Part shown: positions 24,031-36,814 of the stretch, one piece after another
Position numbering within the stretch: position 1 is the stretch's first letter
How the letters are laid out: every line of letters starts with the position of its first letter
Origin: Eriocheir sinensis
Taxonomy: Eukaryota > Arthropoda > Malacostraca > Decapoda > Varunidae
Direction of reading: 5' to 3'
Length of the DNA: 64,000 nucleotides
Assembly (NCBI RefSeq): GCF_024679095.1
Contig: NC_066516.1
Coordinates: forward strand, 23,969,218 to 24,033,217
Program-made: the position numbers and the translations under genes
The notes under the pieces: model-generated
What the model saw: the letters and a program-made list of their open reading frames with translations, nothing else
Databases searched by the model: none
What the model was told of the DNA's origin: nothing

Positions 24031-24500
24031 TTATTAGTTTAATTCACTTTCTTTTCGTCTGCTCCGTCTCGCCCTACGAAACAACAGTCAAGAGCGTGAG
24101 ACAGCCACACAACGACCTGCAGCTTTGTGTCTGGCCCCTCGCACGTCTGGTAGCTCCCGAGAGAGGGCAGCACCTGGCGCGAAGGGTCTTTGAGGTTCCG
24201 CCACTACCATCCCTTCAGGTATACTAGTTATGTAACACCAAACAGCTCCTTCAGCACTCCAACACAGAGCTGGCACTTCTCTTCAATATTTTTCTCGCCT
24301 TTAATTTTCTGGTTTTCTTTCCTTCCCTTTCATTTCCTTCCTTATATTTTCCTTTTTTTCATATATTTTCCTCTCCTCTCCACTCCTCTTCTCTCCTCTC
24401 TCCTCTCCTCTCCTCTCTTATTCCCTCCTCTTTCCACAAACCTCTTTACCTCGTCCGGACTTCCACGAATATGGCTTTTAAAAGTCCGGAGGGGGCACGC

Positions 24501-24501
<1 letters not shown>
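24031..24501. other. Unique then pyrimidine-rich sequence, no supported gene
   Basis: 24290-24440 is pyrimidine-rich, with (CTCTCCT)-type units near 24370-24420. A minus-strand 62-codon frame at 24088-24276 has mixed composition but no domain. Confidence 0.45.

Positions 24502-24567
<66 letters not shown>
24502..24567. repeat. (CA)n microsatellite
   Basis: Perfect CA tract of about 33 units. Confidence 0.97.
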
Positions 24568-24570
<3 letters not shown>

Positions 24571-25034
24571 TGACTTTACATCCTCTTTTACTAATTAGCT
24601 CCTGAAAGTCACTACGGTGGACTTATTCAGGTTTTTTTAATGCGTTTTTTTCTTCTTCCAGGTCAACTCCCTTTTTCGGTGCCGCCGTGTCTCCATTTTC
24701 TTTCACAGAGGAGGACACGGGACCCAAGCAACCCTCTCAACCCTCAGGAGCGTCCACCGTGCCTTCAGGAGTAACAAATGGCGTTTTACAGCGGAAGGGA
24801 AACGGATAAGCGGTTCTCAGTATTATATGATTCTCACTTTGTCTCCCTCATACACCTACACACATACACACGCACACACACACAGGGAAGTTGACACAAA
24901 GAGAATAGCCGTTTGAAAAGTTGTCTTCAAACCGGACGCAGGCGGATGAGGGAGTGGCGGTGAGACAGACAGACAAGCGGAAAGCGTCGAGTGGGTAGAC
25001 AATACTAGGAAAACTATTACTGCAGGCCATCTGG

Positions 25035-25037
<3 letters not shown>

Positions 25038-25079
<42 letters not shown>

Positions 25080-25330
25080 CCACCACCACAGCTGCCTCCC
25101 TTCGCCTTTACAACAATCTCCTCCACCACAGTCACTACCACCACCATCACCACCCCCACCACCACCACAGCTGCCTCCCTTCGCCTTTACAACAATCTCC
25201 TCCACCACAACCACTACCACCATCACCACCCCCACCACCACCACAGCTGCCTCCTTTCGCCTTTACAACAATCTCCTCCACCACAGTCACTACCACCATC
25301 ACCACCACCACCACCACCGCCAACACCACC
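25038..25330. repeat. (CA)n tract followed by a 76-79 bp minisatellite
   Basis: After CA units to 25074, AGCTGCCTCC[CT]TTCGCC begins at 25090, 25169 and 25245, followed by TTTACAACAATCTCCTCCACC and CCA-rich linkers of variable length. Copy-to-copy length changes come from slippage in the CCA/CAC linkers. Confidence 0.92.
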
Positions 25331-25500
25331 TTCTCCTCCTCCTCGTTCTCCCCGTTTTCCTGCCTCCGCTTCATTTGTCTGGCTACAGTTTTGTCTCTTT
25401 TACTAGTGACTTCTCTTTGCTATTCTTTGTTTTCCTTCATTCTTTTCCCCATACCGCGTGAATATCGTTGAAGAATTTATTTTTAGGAATTTTTGTAACA

Positions 25501-25503
<3 letters not shown>

Positions 25504-25583
<80 letters not shown>

Positions 25584-25655
25584 TCTCACTCACACTCACA
25601 CTCACACACACTCACACTCACACTCACACTCACACTCACTCTCACTCTCTCTCCG
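25504..25655. repeat. (CT)n passing into (CACTCA)n
   Basis: About 76 bp of CT, then CACTCA-type hexamers and further CT units. Confidence 0.96.
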
Positions 25656-26002
25656 CTGTGGCAATAATAAACATAGATATCTCAACAAAAGCTTTTTAAT
25701 CTGGGCCGAAGAATAGGTGGCTACTACTTTCTCTTTTGGGCCGTCATCAATACTACATTTTCCTCGTTCTTCCCTTCAGACAACAACAATAACATATACA
25801 CGTTTGGAGGAAGCTTCTTTGTGGTCTACCTCGAAAGAGAAAACAAGCCCCAGTATCTCAACGTCCAACTGGAGGGGAAAGAGAAAAAGAGGATGGGGAT
25901 GATGAGGGGGAGATGAACCGGTAGGGAGGATGTAGTGGGGAGAATGATAAGGCTGCGGGGATGGCGGGAGGCAAGGACGCTGAAGGCAAAAAAGGATGAT
26001 GG

Positions 26003-26197
26003 TCAGCGTTGCCAGACTGTCGTATTTACTATATTGCATTTACCGTTTTTTGACACATAACTATTGCAAAAAGACACCAGCAATTAACCATTTCAACGAT
26101 ACCTGCAAATGAATCAGGTTATTAGGGTGTTGGAGGCATTTTTAGGTCGGATATCGCCAAATATAAGAGGCTGAGGAGGACAATCTGGCAACGCTGA
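26003..26197. mobile_element. 195-bp element with 19-bp terminal inverted repeats
   Basis: TCAGCGTTGCCAGACTGTC at 26003-26021 is matched in inverse orientation by GACAATCTGGCAACGCTGA at 26179-26197, with one mismatch in 19. The interior is AT-rich and noncoding. Short size, long accurate ends and no coding capacity fit a MITE. I could not find a convincing target-site duplication, and the superfamily cannot be set from the ends alone. Confidence 0.6.
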
Positions 26198-26594
26198 GAG
26201 GACTGGGAAGGAGGAATGGGTGGAGTGGACGGACAAAAAGAGTTGCTTAAGAACTTCTAGGAATGGACTGAGGCTGATGTGTGGCCTGAGAAAACGTCGC
26301 CATACAGAGAGACGGAGGATATTAAAAGACATCCATCCTGATCCTTGTTTTCTTTTGCACAGCTTACTTTTTTTTTTCTTTACAGGATCAACTTTGGTAG
26401 ACGTGTTTAATATTTGTCCCTTCTGCTTCTCCTTTGGTCTGTCTTTTTTACCTCCCCGTGGATTCGTGCATGTCATTCAAGGTAAAAAGGTGAGGTAAAG
26501 GTGTGTTTCATCCAGGTGCGTTGCAGGTAATTGACAGGACTGGGGTAATTAGGAATGATAACCGACGTCATTAAGTTAGGCAAGGTCAACACAA

Positions 26595-26621
26595 GGGGGG
26601 GTGGGGGGGGGGGGTTACGAA

Positions 26622-26703
<82 letters not shown>
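26595..26703. repeat. G-run, (GT)n and (GA)n compound repeat
   Basis: A G-rich run with one T at 26595-26614, a GT tract at 26623-26688 and GA units to 26703. Confidence 0.95.
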
Positions 26704-27089
26704 TGTGCGTGTCCGTGTATCAGAATTCGAATGAAAATCAAGAAGTGGGGAAAAGAGAAATGAACGAAAAATAACGTTACTGAAAAGTGAATCAAGAGAC
26801 AAAATCAAATAAGCGTGCGTGGATAAATCCGTAGAACCCGTAAAGGAAAAAAGTAAGCAAAGAGAGAAAAAAAACAAGAAGACACATAACTGAAAAATAT
26901 CGAGGAAAAACAAATAATACGAAAATTTAAGGAAAAGAACCGAAAAGAAAAAAGAATGAAAGAAGGAACGATCAAACCACAGTAAAATAAAATCACAGGA
27001 AAAGAGAATGAAAGAGAAAATTAGAAAAATATCCGAGAGTTGAAAAAAAAATATTGCAGACACGAGTTTCATATAGCCGTGAAACTTGA

Positions 27090-28000
27090 GACGAGAAAAA
27101 GAGAGAGAAAAAAGAGGGAAGGAGAGGAGGAAGGGTAGTCGGATAGCGTGGCAAAAAACACGAAAGTTCGCTGGGGTACAAAAGAGGGCGAAGGCTGAGG
27201 AGGACGAATGGAGCGAAGAAGAAGAAGAGGGCGAGGAGGAAGATGAAAAGAACGAACGGGAAAAATAAGATAGGAAGTCAGTCAGACATCGGGAAAAAAT
27301 AGATATTTCATTTGGGTACGAAGGAGGGAGAAAGCTAAAGAGGAGGAATGAGAAGAAAAAAATAAGAAAGAAAAGAAGAAGGAGGAGGAGGAGGAGGAGG
27401 AGGGAACGAAGATTGGGGACGAAGAAGCACCCACCTGATGGAGGAGAGTCTCGTGGGAAGAGGAGGAAAGAGGAGGAGGAAGAGGAGGAGGGGGAGGAGG
27501 AAATCGACTAAGGGTAATGGATAGTGAGAGCTGGGATGCTGTGAGTGGGCGGCGAGAGAGAGAGAGAGGGAGACAGGAGGGGAAGGAGACAGAAACAGAG
27601 AGAGGGGAGGGAGAGTCAAGAAGGGAAAGAGTGTGAGGGTGACAGAGGAAAGAAGGGTGAATGGGAGAGCTTGGAGGGTGATGCGTGAGATGACAGTGTG
27701 ACAAGAGGCATGGCGGGAGGGAGGAAGGAGGAGGAGAGAAAACAGAGTGTGGATAAGTGGACGACAGGCGAGTGAAGGGTGGATGACAGAGCAGGAAGGT
27801 GGATGAGTAAGAAATGAACGCTGTATTGAGAGGAAGACGGGTAGGTATAGGCAGGTAGGTAGACAGGTAGCTAGACAGGAAGGTAGAAGAAAGGGAACGG
27901 AGGAAGAAAAAAAAAAAGTAGAGAACGAAGGAAAGGAAGCAGCAAATGAAGGAGGGAAGAGAAAGAGAAGGAAGGAAAAGTGATACAACCATTTTCTTTT
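27090..28000. repeat. Purine-rich low-complexity region with (GGA)n and (AGGT)n parts
   Basis: G/A-dominated for about 900 bp. A (GGA)n run lies near 27380-27402, and GGTAGGTAGACAGGTAG-type tetranucleotides lie at 27840-27890. Ser/Pro/Leu-rich minus-strand frames of over 200 codons are compositional artefacts. Confidence 0.85.
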
Positions 28001-28104
28001 CTTCCTCTTTGTCTTTATCTACCGATCTATCTTTTTATCTATCTATATATCGGAGCTGTGAGGGTGATGGGCAAAATGACAGTGAAAAAACCGCTGTATT
28101 GTGT

Positions 28105-28175
28105 GTGGAAGGTAGGTAGGTAGATAGGCAGGTAGGGAGGTAGACAGGTAGACAGATGGCCAGGTATATATCTAT
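28105..28175. repeat. (GTAG)n-type tetranucleotide repeat
   Basis: Degenerate GTAG/GCAG/ACAG units, like those at 27840-27890. Confidence 0.85.
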
Positions 28176-28320
28176 ACATCGTGGGAACCCGCGGAACAAT
28201 GCCTCCATGGGCGCACCTTAGCCAGGGGGAACACGCCTAAACAAACCCGTCGGAATGGTCGGCGCAAGGCAACCGGGATTATTTTAACAGTGACAACAAG
28301 GGGAGAGAAGGGAAACAATG

Positions 28321-28335
28321 GAGAACGAGAGCGAG

Positions 28336-28432
<97 letters not shown>
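28321..28432. repeat. (GA)n microsatellite
   Basis: GA tract of about 55 units, with GC interruptions in the first 10 bp or so. Confidence 0.97.
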
Positions 28433-28434
<2 letters not shown>

Positions 28435-28720
28435 GAGGAAAGCAGGGTTGGGAACGAATAAGAGAGGGAGGATGAGTGGGGTGAGAAAGATGAATGGGGA
28501 GGGCGGAGGACGAATCAGGGTGAGGAGAGGAAGGAATGCATGCGGTGAGGGGAAAGAGGAGGAGAAAGGCGGAGGAGGAAGGATATGTGGAGAAAGAATT
28601 AGTAAGGAAAGTCTAAAGGAAACAGGAAAATGGAGACGTATTTTTTTCCTTTCCATCTTTCCTTCCTTTTTTCATTCGTACATTACTTTTTTCCCATTGC
28701 CTTATTATCTGTCTGCCTTT

Positions 28721-28721
<1 letters not shown>

Positions 28722-28774
<53 letters not shown>
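28722..28774. repeat. (CA)n microsatellite
   Basis: Perfect CA tract of about 26 units. Confidence 0.97.
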
Positions 28775-28778
<4 letters not shown>

Positions 28779-29203
28779 CCACAATGCAGCGAAGTCTAAT
28801 CAAGGTCGTGAATGCACACCTGTTGCTTGCCTGCCTCCGCCGCTCGCCCGTCTCGGCTTCCTAATGCTCCGGTCCTATTTAACCAGCGTAGCGTGATCCT
28901 CCACCGCACGCGTGAGCCGCCGGGTCGAGGGGGACTTAGGCAGTGGCCGGGGAATGGAGAGGATGTGGAGTTTGGCCTTGGTTTGGCGCTCTCGAGGAGA
29001 TATAGTTAGAATGACAGGGACGGGTCCATGAGCAGATCACCTCCAAAGTCCAAGAAGGGATGGAGAGCTATCACCACCACTGCTACCACCACTTAGCTTG
29101 ACCTGACCTGACCTAACCCAACCGTACCAAATTTCACCAAAGCTAACCTAAGAAACACACATCCACACCCAATTCCGCATCCACCCCCATCCCCATACTG
29201 CAG

Positions 29204-29257
<54 letters not shown>

Positions 29258-30350
29258 CACGTACGTCCATCAACAGGCCACAACCTCCGCGTCTGCCTCG
29301 TCTCCCCGGGTGGAAAAGTAAAGATACACAGCCAAAGTTTACACTGGGGCGGCCGTCAGGAGAGAACTCATCACCCAGAACATCTTCCACGGCAATCAAC
29401 CGAGGCAGCAGCACCGCCACCAACAGCACCATCACTCTCCGACGCCTGGCACAGCTCAGCACAGCACGGGAAGCCAGGCGAGAATCCACGAGACAATTTT
29501 TCGCGGCATTGGAGGCAGCAAAACCATCACCCCGAGGCTCCAGGCACACAAAAACACAGCGACACAATAACACAAAGAACAATAACAGCATTACTATCAT
29601 TTCCCGGCAAAGCACAAAGGCAAGGCATAAGAAACCCCACCACTAGCACTCCCAGACTCCATGCAGGGGCCATCATACCAACACCAACACCACCAACAAC
29701 AACACTTATCGACGCAACACACACACACACACGCACAGCACAACACAGAACACCACAATTCCCCAGCAGCACAATAGGTTCCCGAGGCGATAACTTCATT
29801 GAGAGCACAAGAGGAAAGAGCTACAGGTCTCGGGGAGGTACGTAAGCGGATGATACAGAGAGACAGATACAACTCTTTAAAGACAGTGAAGGAGGGACAC
29901 GACTGCATTATGATGACACGCCAACGAGTCCACTCCTCACTGGCAAAAAAGAAGGTGAGATGGAAGGAATGAAAGGAAAGGCGAGAGAGGGAGAGGGAGA
30001 ATAAGTTGGAGGAATGGAGATGAGGAGAGAAGGATGGGAAAGGAGGAAGGAGAGAGGAAAAGAAAGGGTGAGAGATGGAAACAGAGGCGACTGGAAGGAT
30101 ACAGGGAAGGAGAGCTGGTGAGAAGGAAAGAAAGACTGGAAAAAAGATAGTGAGTGAAGGATGGAGGGAAGAAAAGGGGAAGACAGGGATGGAGAGAGAG
30201 AAAGAGAAGGAGGCTAAGAGGGAGGAAAAGAAAGGAAAAATTACAGATAGAGACGATAAGAGAGAGAGCACAATGACAAATGGGAGAGCATATGAGAGAG
30301 AGGAGGAGAGTGGCAGGAACAAGGGCGAACAAAAGGCGATGCATTATAAA
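28775..30350. other. Unique sequence with one (CA)n tract, then purine-rich DNA
   Basis: 28780-29950 is largely unique, with a CA tract at 29205-29254 and a smaller one at 29720-29734. A short minus-strand segment at 29343-29432 could be a signal-peptide exon (see findings). 29950-30350 is purine-rich and simple. No gene is firmly supported. Confidence 0.45.
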
Positions 30351-30519
<169 letters not shown>

Positions 30520-30607
30520 TAAAGAAAGAGAAAGGAACAAGCCAACACAGACAAACACACACACAAACAGACAAGCAAACACAATGCCAATCAGCCGGGC
30601 GAACAAA

Positions 30608-30608
<1 letters not shown>

Positions 30609-30667
<59 letters not shown>
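30609..30667. repeat. (GT)n microsatellite
   Basis: Perfect GT tract of about 29 units. Confidence 0.97.
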
Positions 30668-30670
<3 letters not shown>

Positions 30671-30948
30671 CGCCCCTAGGTACCCGAACTAGATTTTAGT
30701 TCGAGACGTAAAAAAAAACACCAAAACGAAATAAAAGAAGATGAAGACCAGAATGAAAGGAGAAAAGGAAGATATAAAAGAAAGACCCAAGACGAGCTTC
30801 ATGTGGGGAGGCGGCGGTAAAAAACAGCCGAGGGAATACACCGCGCGGAGGAAGGAGGAGGAGGAAGACAGGTGAAGAGGAGGGAGAGGCAGAGGAAAGA
30901 GAGAGAGGAGAGAAAAGAGGGCAACAAGGGGAACGAGATCTGTCTGCG

Positions 30949-30952
<4 letters not shown>

Positions 30953-31010
<58 letters not shown>

Positions 31011-31013
31011 AGA

Positions 31014-31091
<78 letters not shown>
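30953..31091. repeat. (GT)n-(CA)n inverted compound repeat
   Basis: A GT tract at 30953-31008 and a CA tract at 31017-31091 are separated by only about 8 bp (AGAGAATA). The arms are fully complementary over about 56 bp, so either strand can fold into a long hairpin with a tiny loop. Confidence 0.97.
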
Positions 31092-31094
<3 letters not shown>

Positions 31095-31516
31095 TATACA
31101 GTAACCAATTAAATAGACAAACATACATACAAACAGCCAGGCCATAAAACCAAACAAGTAAGCAGACATACGGGCATTGGAAAAATATATAGTCATTAAA
31201 CAAATAACTCAACAATAAAAACACAAACAAAACGAAAGCACCCTAAGCGCAATATCGCACCAGAGAATCATAATAAAATAATAATAACAACAACGACGAC
31301 AACAACACAAACTTTTACAACGACTTCGAAAACTCACACGCGCACGTACAGAACCAATAAAACAATACATGATGAGAGGGGAGAGTGGCGGGAAGGGGAA
31401 CTCTGATAATAACTTTGACGAAGAGTTAGCGAGGTTTTTTTGTCTGACGATTGAGCGAACACAGTCATGGGTTTAAGGCGACGAGCACTGTGGTGGTGGT
31501 GGCATGGAATTGTGCA

Positions 31517-31990
31517 AGGTAAGGTAAGGTAAGGTAAGGTAAGGTAAGGTAAGGTAAGGTAAAGTTTGGTAAGGTTAGATAAATGGGTGAAAGGTAAGGT
31601 AAGATAAGGTAAGGTAAGGTAAGGTAAGGTGAGGTAAGGTAAGGTAAGGTAAGGTAAGGTAAGGTAAGGTAAGGTAAGGTAAAGTTTGGTAAGGTTAGAT
31701 AAATGGGTGTAAGGTAAGGTAAGATAAGGTAAGTAAGGTAAGGTAAGTGGACATATAGGTAAAGTAACGTTAGGAGAGGTAAGGTATTGGAGGTGAAGGT
31801 AAGGGGAAGGGAAGGGAAGGGAAGGTAAGGGGAAGGGAAGGGAAGGGAAGGTGAAGGGAAGGGAAGAAAAGGGAAAGGAAAGGAAGGGAAGGTGAAGGGA
31901 AGGTGAAGGGAAGGGAAGGAAAGGAAAGGAAAGGGAAGGGAAGGGAAGGGAAGGGAAGGGAAGGGAAGGGAAGGGAAGGGAAGGGAAGGA
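31517..31990. repeat. (AAGGT)n array with 120-bp higher-order unit, then (GGGAA)n
   Basis: AAGGT units run to about 31760 and are interrupted twice by AAAGTTTGGTAAGGTTAGAT followed by AAATGGGTG (31561 and 31681). Those interruptions lie exactly 120 bp apart, which shows a duplicated longer segment. GGGAA units follow from about 31800 to 31990. TAAGG differs from the arthropod telomere unit TTAGG, so this is not telomeric. Confidence 0.93.
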
Positions 31991-32308
31991 AGTATAATAA
32001 AGAGAAGAAAACGGAAATATTGTACAAAAAGCACGAAAAGAAAAAGAAAAAGAAGGGATTGGAGAATGAGACGGCAAGGAAATCACATAAAAGAAAATAC
32101 ATGAAACGAACAACAGAAAACATCGGTGCGGGAGAGGAAAGGCAGGAAAGAAAAAAATATGGAAACAAAAATCACCGAAAAAAAAAGGAAGAGGAAAATA
32201 AAATAAAGTAAACACGAGTGAAGGCAAGGTAAGGTAAGGCCAGCAAGTTATCCAGGTAAAGTAAGGTAGGACAACACACCTGAGTCTTGACGAGTAGGCT
32301 AATGCAAC

Positions 32309-32309
32309 T

Positions 32310-32395
<86 letters not shown>

Positions 32396-32487
32396 TGTGG
32401 TGTGGTGTGGTAAGATGTGATGTGATGTGATGTGATGTGATGTGATGTGGTGTGGTGTGTGTGTGATGTGTGTGTGATGTGTGTGTG

Positions 32488-32521
<34 letters not shown>
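32309..32521. repeat. (GT)n with embedded (GTGGT)n and (GTGAT)n
   Basis: GT units at 32309-32393 include one GTGAT break. GTGGT and GATGT pentamers fill 32393-32460, and GT units resume to 32521. The pattern suggests pentamers born from point changes inside a GT tract and then amplified. Confidence 0.95.
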
Positions 32522-32522
<1 letters not shown>

Positions 32523-32589
32523 GTCAACGAGACCTACATTATTACCAAGTCCACTTCAACACATTTTTGTTTCTCTCTCTTATTTGGCA

Positions 32590-33413
<824 letters not shown>

Positions 33414-33929
33414 AAAAGCACGGACACATTAGCACTTCATCACTGTGCTGCTCGTTCATTCTCACTCCCACATATTTCTTCTCTCCCCTCTCCACCCTCC
33501 CGTCTCCTCCACCCTCCCTCACACAGCTCCCCGTATCCACACCTCTTCTCCCTCCTACCACTCCCACTACACAGCGTTTCCCTTTGTTTTTCTCCCCTCT
33601 ACATCCACATTAATTCCACTTTCTCTCCTTGCAACACCTCTACTCCACACCCCGTTTCCCTTTGCCTTATTTTCGCCATCCTCCTTCTTCATTTACTGCC
33701 CCTTCTACACCCTTTCCTCATCGCCCCCCTTCACTGTATAGCCAACATATACACCCCTCTCTCATTACCCCCTCTTCTCCTCCCCCTCATTCCAGCCTTT
33801 CAGTCCTAAATTATTGTGTAAGGACTTAAGTGAATTCCAAAACTCTCTTAACGAGCTGCTGTGACGAGTTTAGAACGAATCAAACGGTTCATTAGGGTGC
33901 CTCGCGGGGCGCCTCGCTGGGTGGTGGCG

Positions 33930-34330
33930 CGTCACTCGGCTTCCCTTCGTTATGCAACGCCTCCTGCCTTACCTGATCCCCGTCCTCTCCACCCCTCACT
34001 CAGCTTCCCTTCGCTACGCAACGCTTCCTGCCTCACCTGATCCCCGTCCTCTCCACCCCTCACTCAGCTTCCCTTCGCTACGCAACGCCTCCTGCCTTAC
34101 CTGATCGCCTTCCTATCCACCCTCGACCAAGCCTCATCCCTCACTCAGCTCCCCTCTACTACGCTACACTTTATTGGTCACCTGCTTCGCCTTCCTCTGC
34201 TTCCACGACCAAGTCTCACCTCACGCAACGCCTCCTGCCTTACCTGACCCCCTTCCTCTACACCCTCGACAGATCCTCACCCCTCACTCAGCTCCCCTCC
34301 ACTACGCTACACTTTATCGTTCACCTCTTC
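33930..34330. repeat. 64-bp and about 143-bp tandem repeats
   Basis: GCTTCCCTTCG begins at 33939, 34003 and 34067 (64 bp apart), within units that carry GCAACGC.TCCTGCCT and ACCTGATC. TCACTCAGCTCCCCT and ACTACGCTACACTTTAT recur 143 bp apart at 34141 and 34284, so a longer segment has also been duplicated. C/T-rich DNA without clear units continues to about 34730. Confidence 0.88.
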
Positions 34331-34730
34331 TGACACCTTCCTCTCCTTCCATGACCAAGCCTCACCTCTCCTTCACCCGTCTTTCACCATCATATCCTAA
34401 CACCACCATCCATCCCACAGCCATTACCCAGTTTCATCCTACCCAGTGATCCTCCTCCTTCATAACCCTTCATCACGCAACCCACATCCATGACCAAGTT
34501 TCATCCTACCTCTTTATCATCCAGCGCCAACCTTCATCACCCAGCCTCACCTAACCTCCTCTCCCGACCCAGCCTCATCCTATACCTTGATCCTCCTCCA
34601 CCACCCTTCCACACCCAACCCCTGATCTTCCCCCAACCCTCAATCCCGAAACCTCACCCAACTCCTCCTCCTCCATCACCTCCATACATCCTCAAACTCC
34701 CTCAACCACATCTTTCTTCATCTCGCTTCA

Positions 34731-35302
<572 letters not shown>

Positions 35303-35651
35303 GAAATAAGCGAGGTTTGGGTGGGAAGGCCTCCGGAGAGTGGAATGTGTGAAGTCTTCCCGCGCCAGGACTTGGGGTGAGGGATCATCGAATTGAATCA
35401 CCAAATTGAATATACGCGCTGCCCATCACACCCGCCCCACCGAACAACCAACGGCGCGGCGTGACGAGGATGGCGTGAAGCTATTTAATAAACCTCAGAA
35501 AACACTTACACGTGGAGAAGCACTGAACATGGTAAACTTTAGGCCATATTTGATAGCTACGCGTGGCCTCGGTGCTAATCTCCGTTCCACTGGCCTACAA
35601 AGCAGTAAGTAGATCAACAGTGTCAACATTCAATCACACTCATTACTTAAC

Positions 35652-35724
35652 GTTTTTTTTTTTGTGTGTGTGTGTGTGTTTTGTTGTGTTTTTACCTTGA
35701 GCTGTTTACTCAAAAAAAAAAAAA
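35652..35724 (+). mobile_element. Possible decayed LINE 3' tail
   Basis: A T run, a short GT tract, CCTTGAGCTGTTTACTC and a poly(A) of about 13 resemble the last 70 bp of the LINE at 36815-38536. The GGAGCAGCGAGTAGCGGGC block is absent, so the assignment is tentative. Confidence 0.4.
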
Positions 35725-36003
35725 GTAAGTGTGTGGTGTGGGGTGGGTGGGGGGGTATCGTGCTTGCGGTAGACTGCTTCCTAGATTAAACGGGTATTGA
35801 GTTTACTCCTAGACTCTTGCGGCCCTCAGTATCCCTGTGCCTGGAAAACGGTGCACCCCCAGGCAGGAGCGGTTGATCTTGGGTTGAGCCACACAAAAGC
35901 ACGCACCACCACCACAACCATAATCAATGTCACAGGTGAGCTATGGAGACAAATTACCCGGACATCAATATTTCACTCCGTACCCTACGTAAGGGCGTCC
36001 GAA

Positions 36004-36057
36004 AAGGAGGAGGAGGAGGAGGAGGAGGCAGAGGAGGAGGAGGAGGAGGAGAAAGAG
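36004..36057. repeat. (GGA)n microsatellite
   Basis: GGA units with two interruptions. Confidence 0.92.
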
Positions 36058-36189
36058 GCGGAAGCAAAGTGCAGCGGATATCAAAGGTCAGTGACGCATT
36101 ATAATATCACGGTCCGAGGCGGCGGCAGACAGTAATTGGGGGTGGTAACTGGCGTGAGTCGGTGACCAGCTTATATAAATTGGCCACTC

Positions 36190-36670
36190 AAGAGTAATGC
36201 CGCGGGAGGGAGGGAGGGAGGGAGGAGGGGGAAGGTGGAGGCACATTCAGACACGGCAGCACAGGGATGAAATGGAGGCGAGCAAAACAAAGAAAAAGGG
36301 CAATGCGAAAGTAGAAGAGAAAAGGGGAAAGGTGAAAGAAGGGGCTAAGGTGAGAGAAGGGGAAAGGTAAGACGTAAATAGGGAAGTGGAAGGAGGAACG
36401 GAGAAGGAAGATAAGAAGAAAGACAGGAAAAGGGTGATTAGGACAAGAGGGTGAAGGAAAAGGGGAGAGGAGAGAAATAGGAGTAAGATCGAAAACTGAG
36501 TACACAAAGAGAAAGGAGGAGGAAAGGAAGAGAAAGAAAAGAAGAATGAAAAGAAAACAAGTAAACAGAAGTCTAGGACGGGCGGATAAAGGGGAACGTG
36601 GAAGCGGAAGAGGAAGAAGCGGAAGAGGAAGAGCGAAAACGGAGAACACAAAGAGCTGAAAGCAATCACA
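36190..36670. repeat. Purine-rich low-complexity region
   Basis: Starts with (GGGA)n near 36207-36227 and continues as A/G-dominated DNA. Long Phe/Pro/Leu-rich minus-strand frames are artefacts. Confidence 0.75.
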
Positions 36671-36814
36671 CAAACATATAAATCATTCACAGTAACCTTT
36701 CAATACGTGTCGCAGTTACCTTCACTGTGACTCCCCTGACCGACCGACCACCACTTGCACGAATAAACACTCCACACCAGGCAGTAAGAAAGATTAGCAA
36801 ACAGACTAAAACGC

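Noticed and set aside
24088..24276. 62-codon minus-strand frame of mixed composition
   Set aside because: No recognisable family and no usable acceptor or donor pair.
24661..24911. Possible exon after a TTTTTTTCTTCTTCCAG acceptor
   Set aside because: The following frame is open for about 80 codons but runs into a CA tract, has no donor that I trust and no recognisable domain.
29100..29150. CCTAA-like words suggesting a telomere relic
   Set aside because: Only two or three degenerate CCTGA/CCTAA words occur; this is too short and irregular.
31517..31760. Telomere-like repeat
   Set aside because: The unit is TAAGG, not the arthropod telomeric TTAGG, and it lies internally among other pentamer arrays.
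31334..32527. 397-codon open frame on the minus strand
   Set aside because: It covers (AAGGT)n, (GGGAA)n and (GT)n repeats; the protein is only the cyclic reading of those units.
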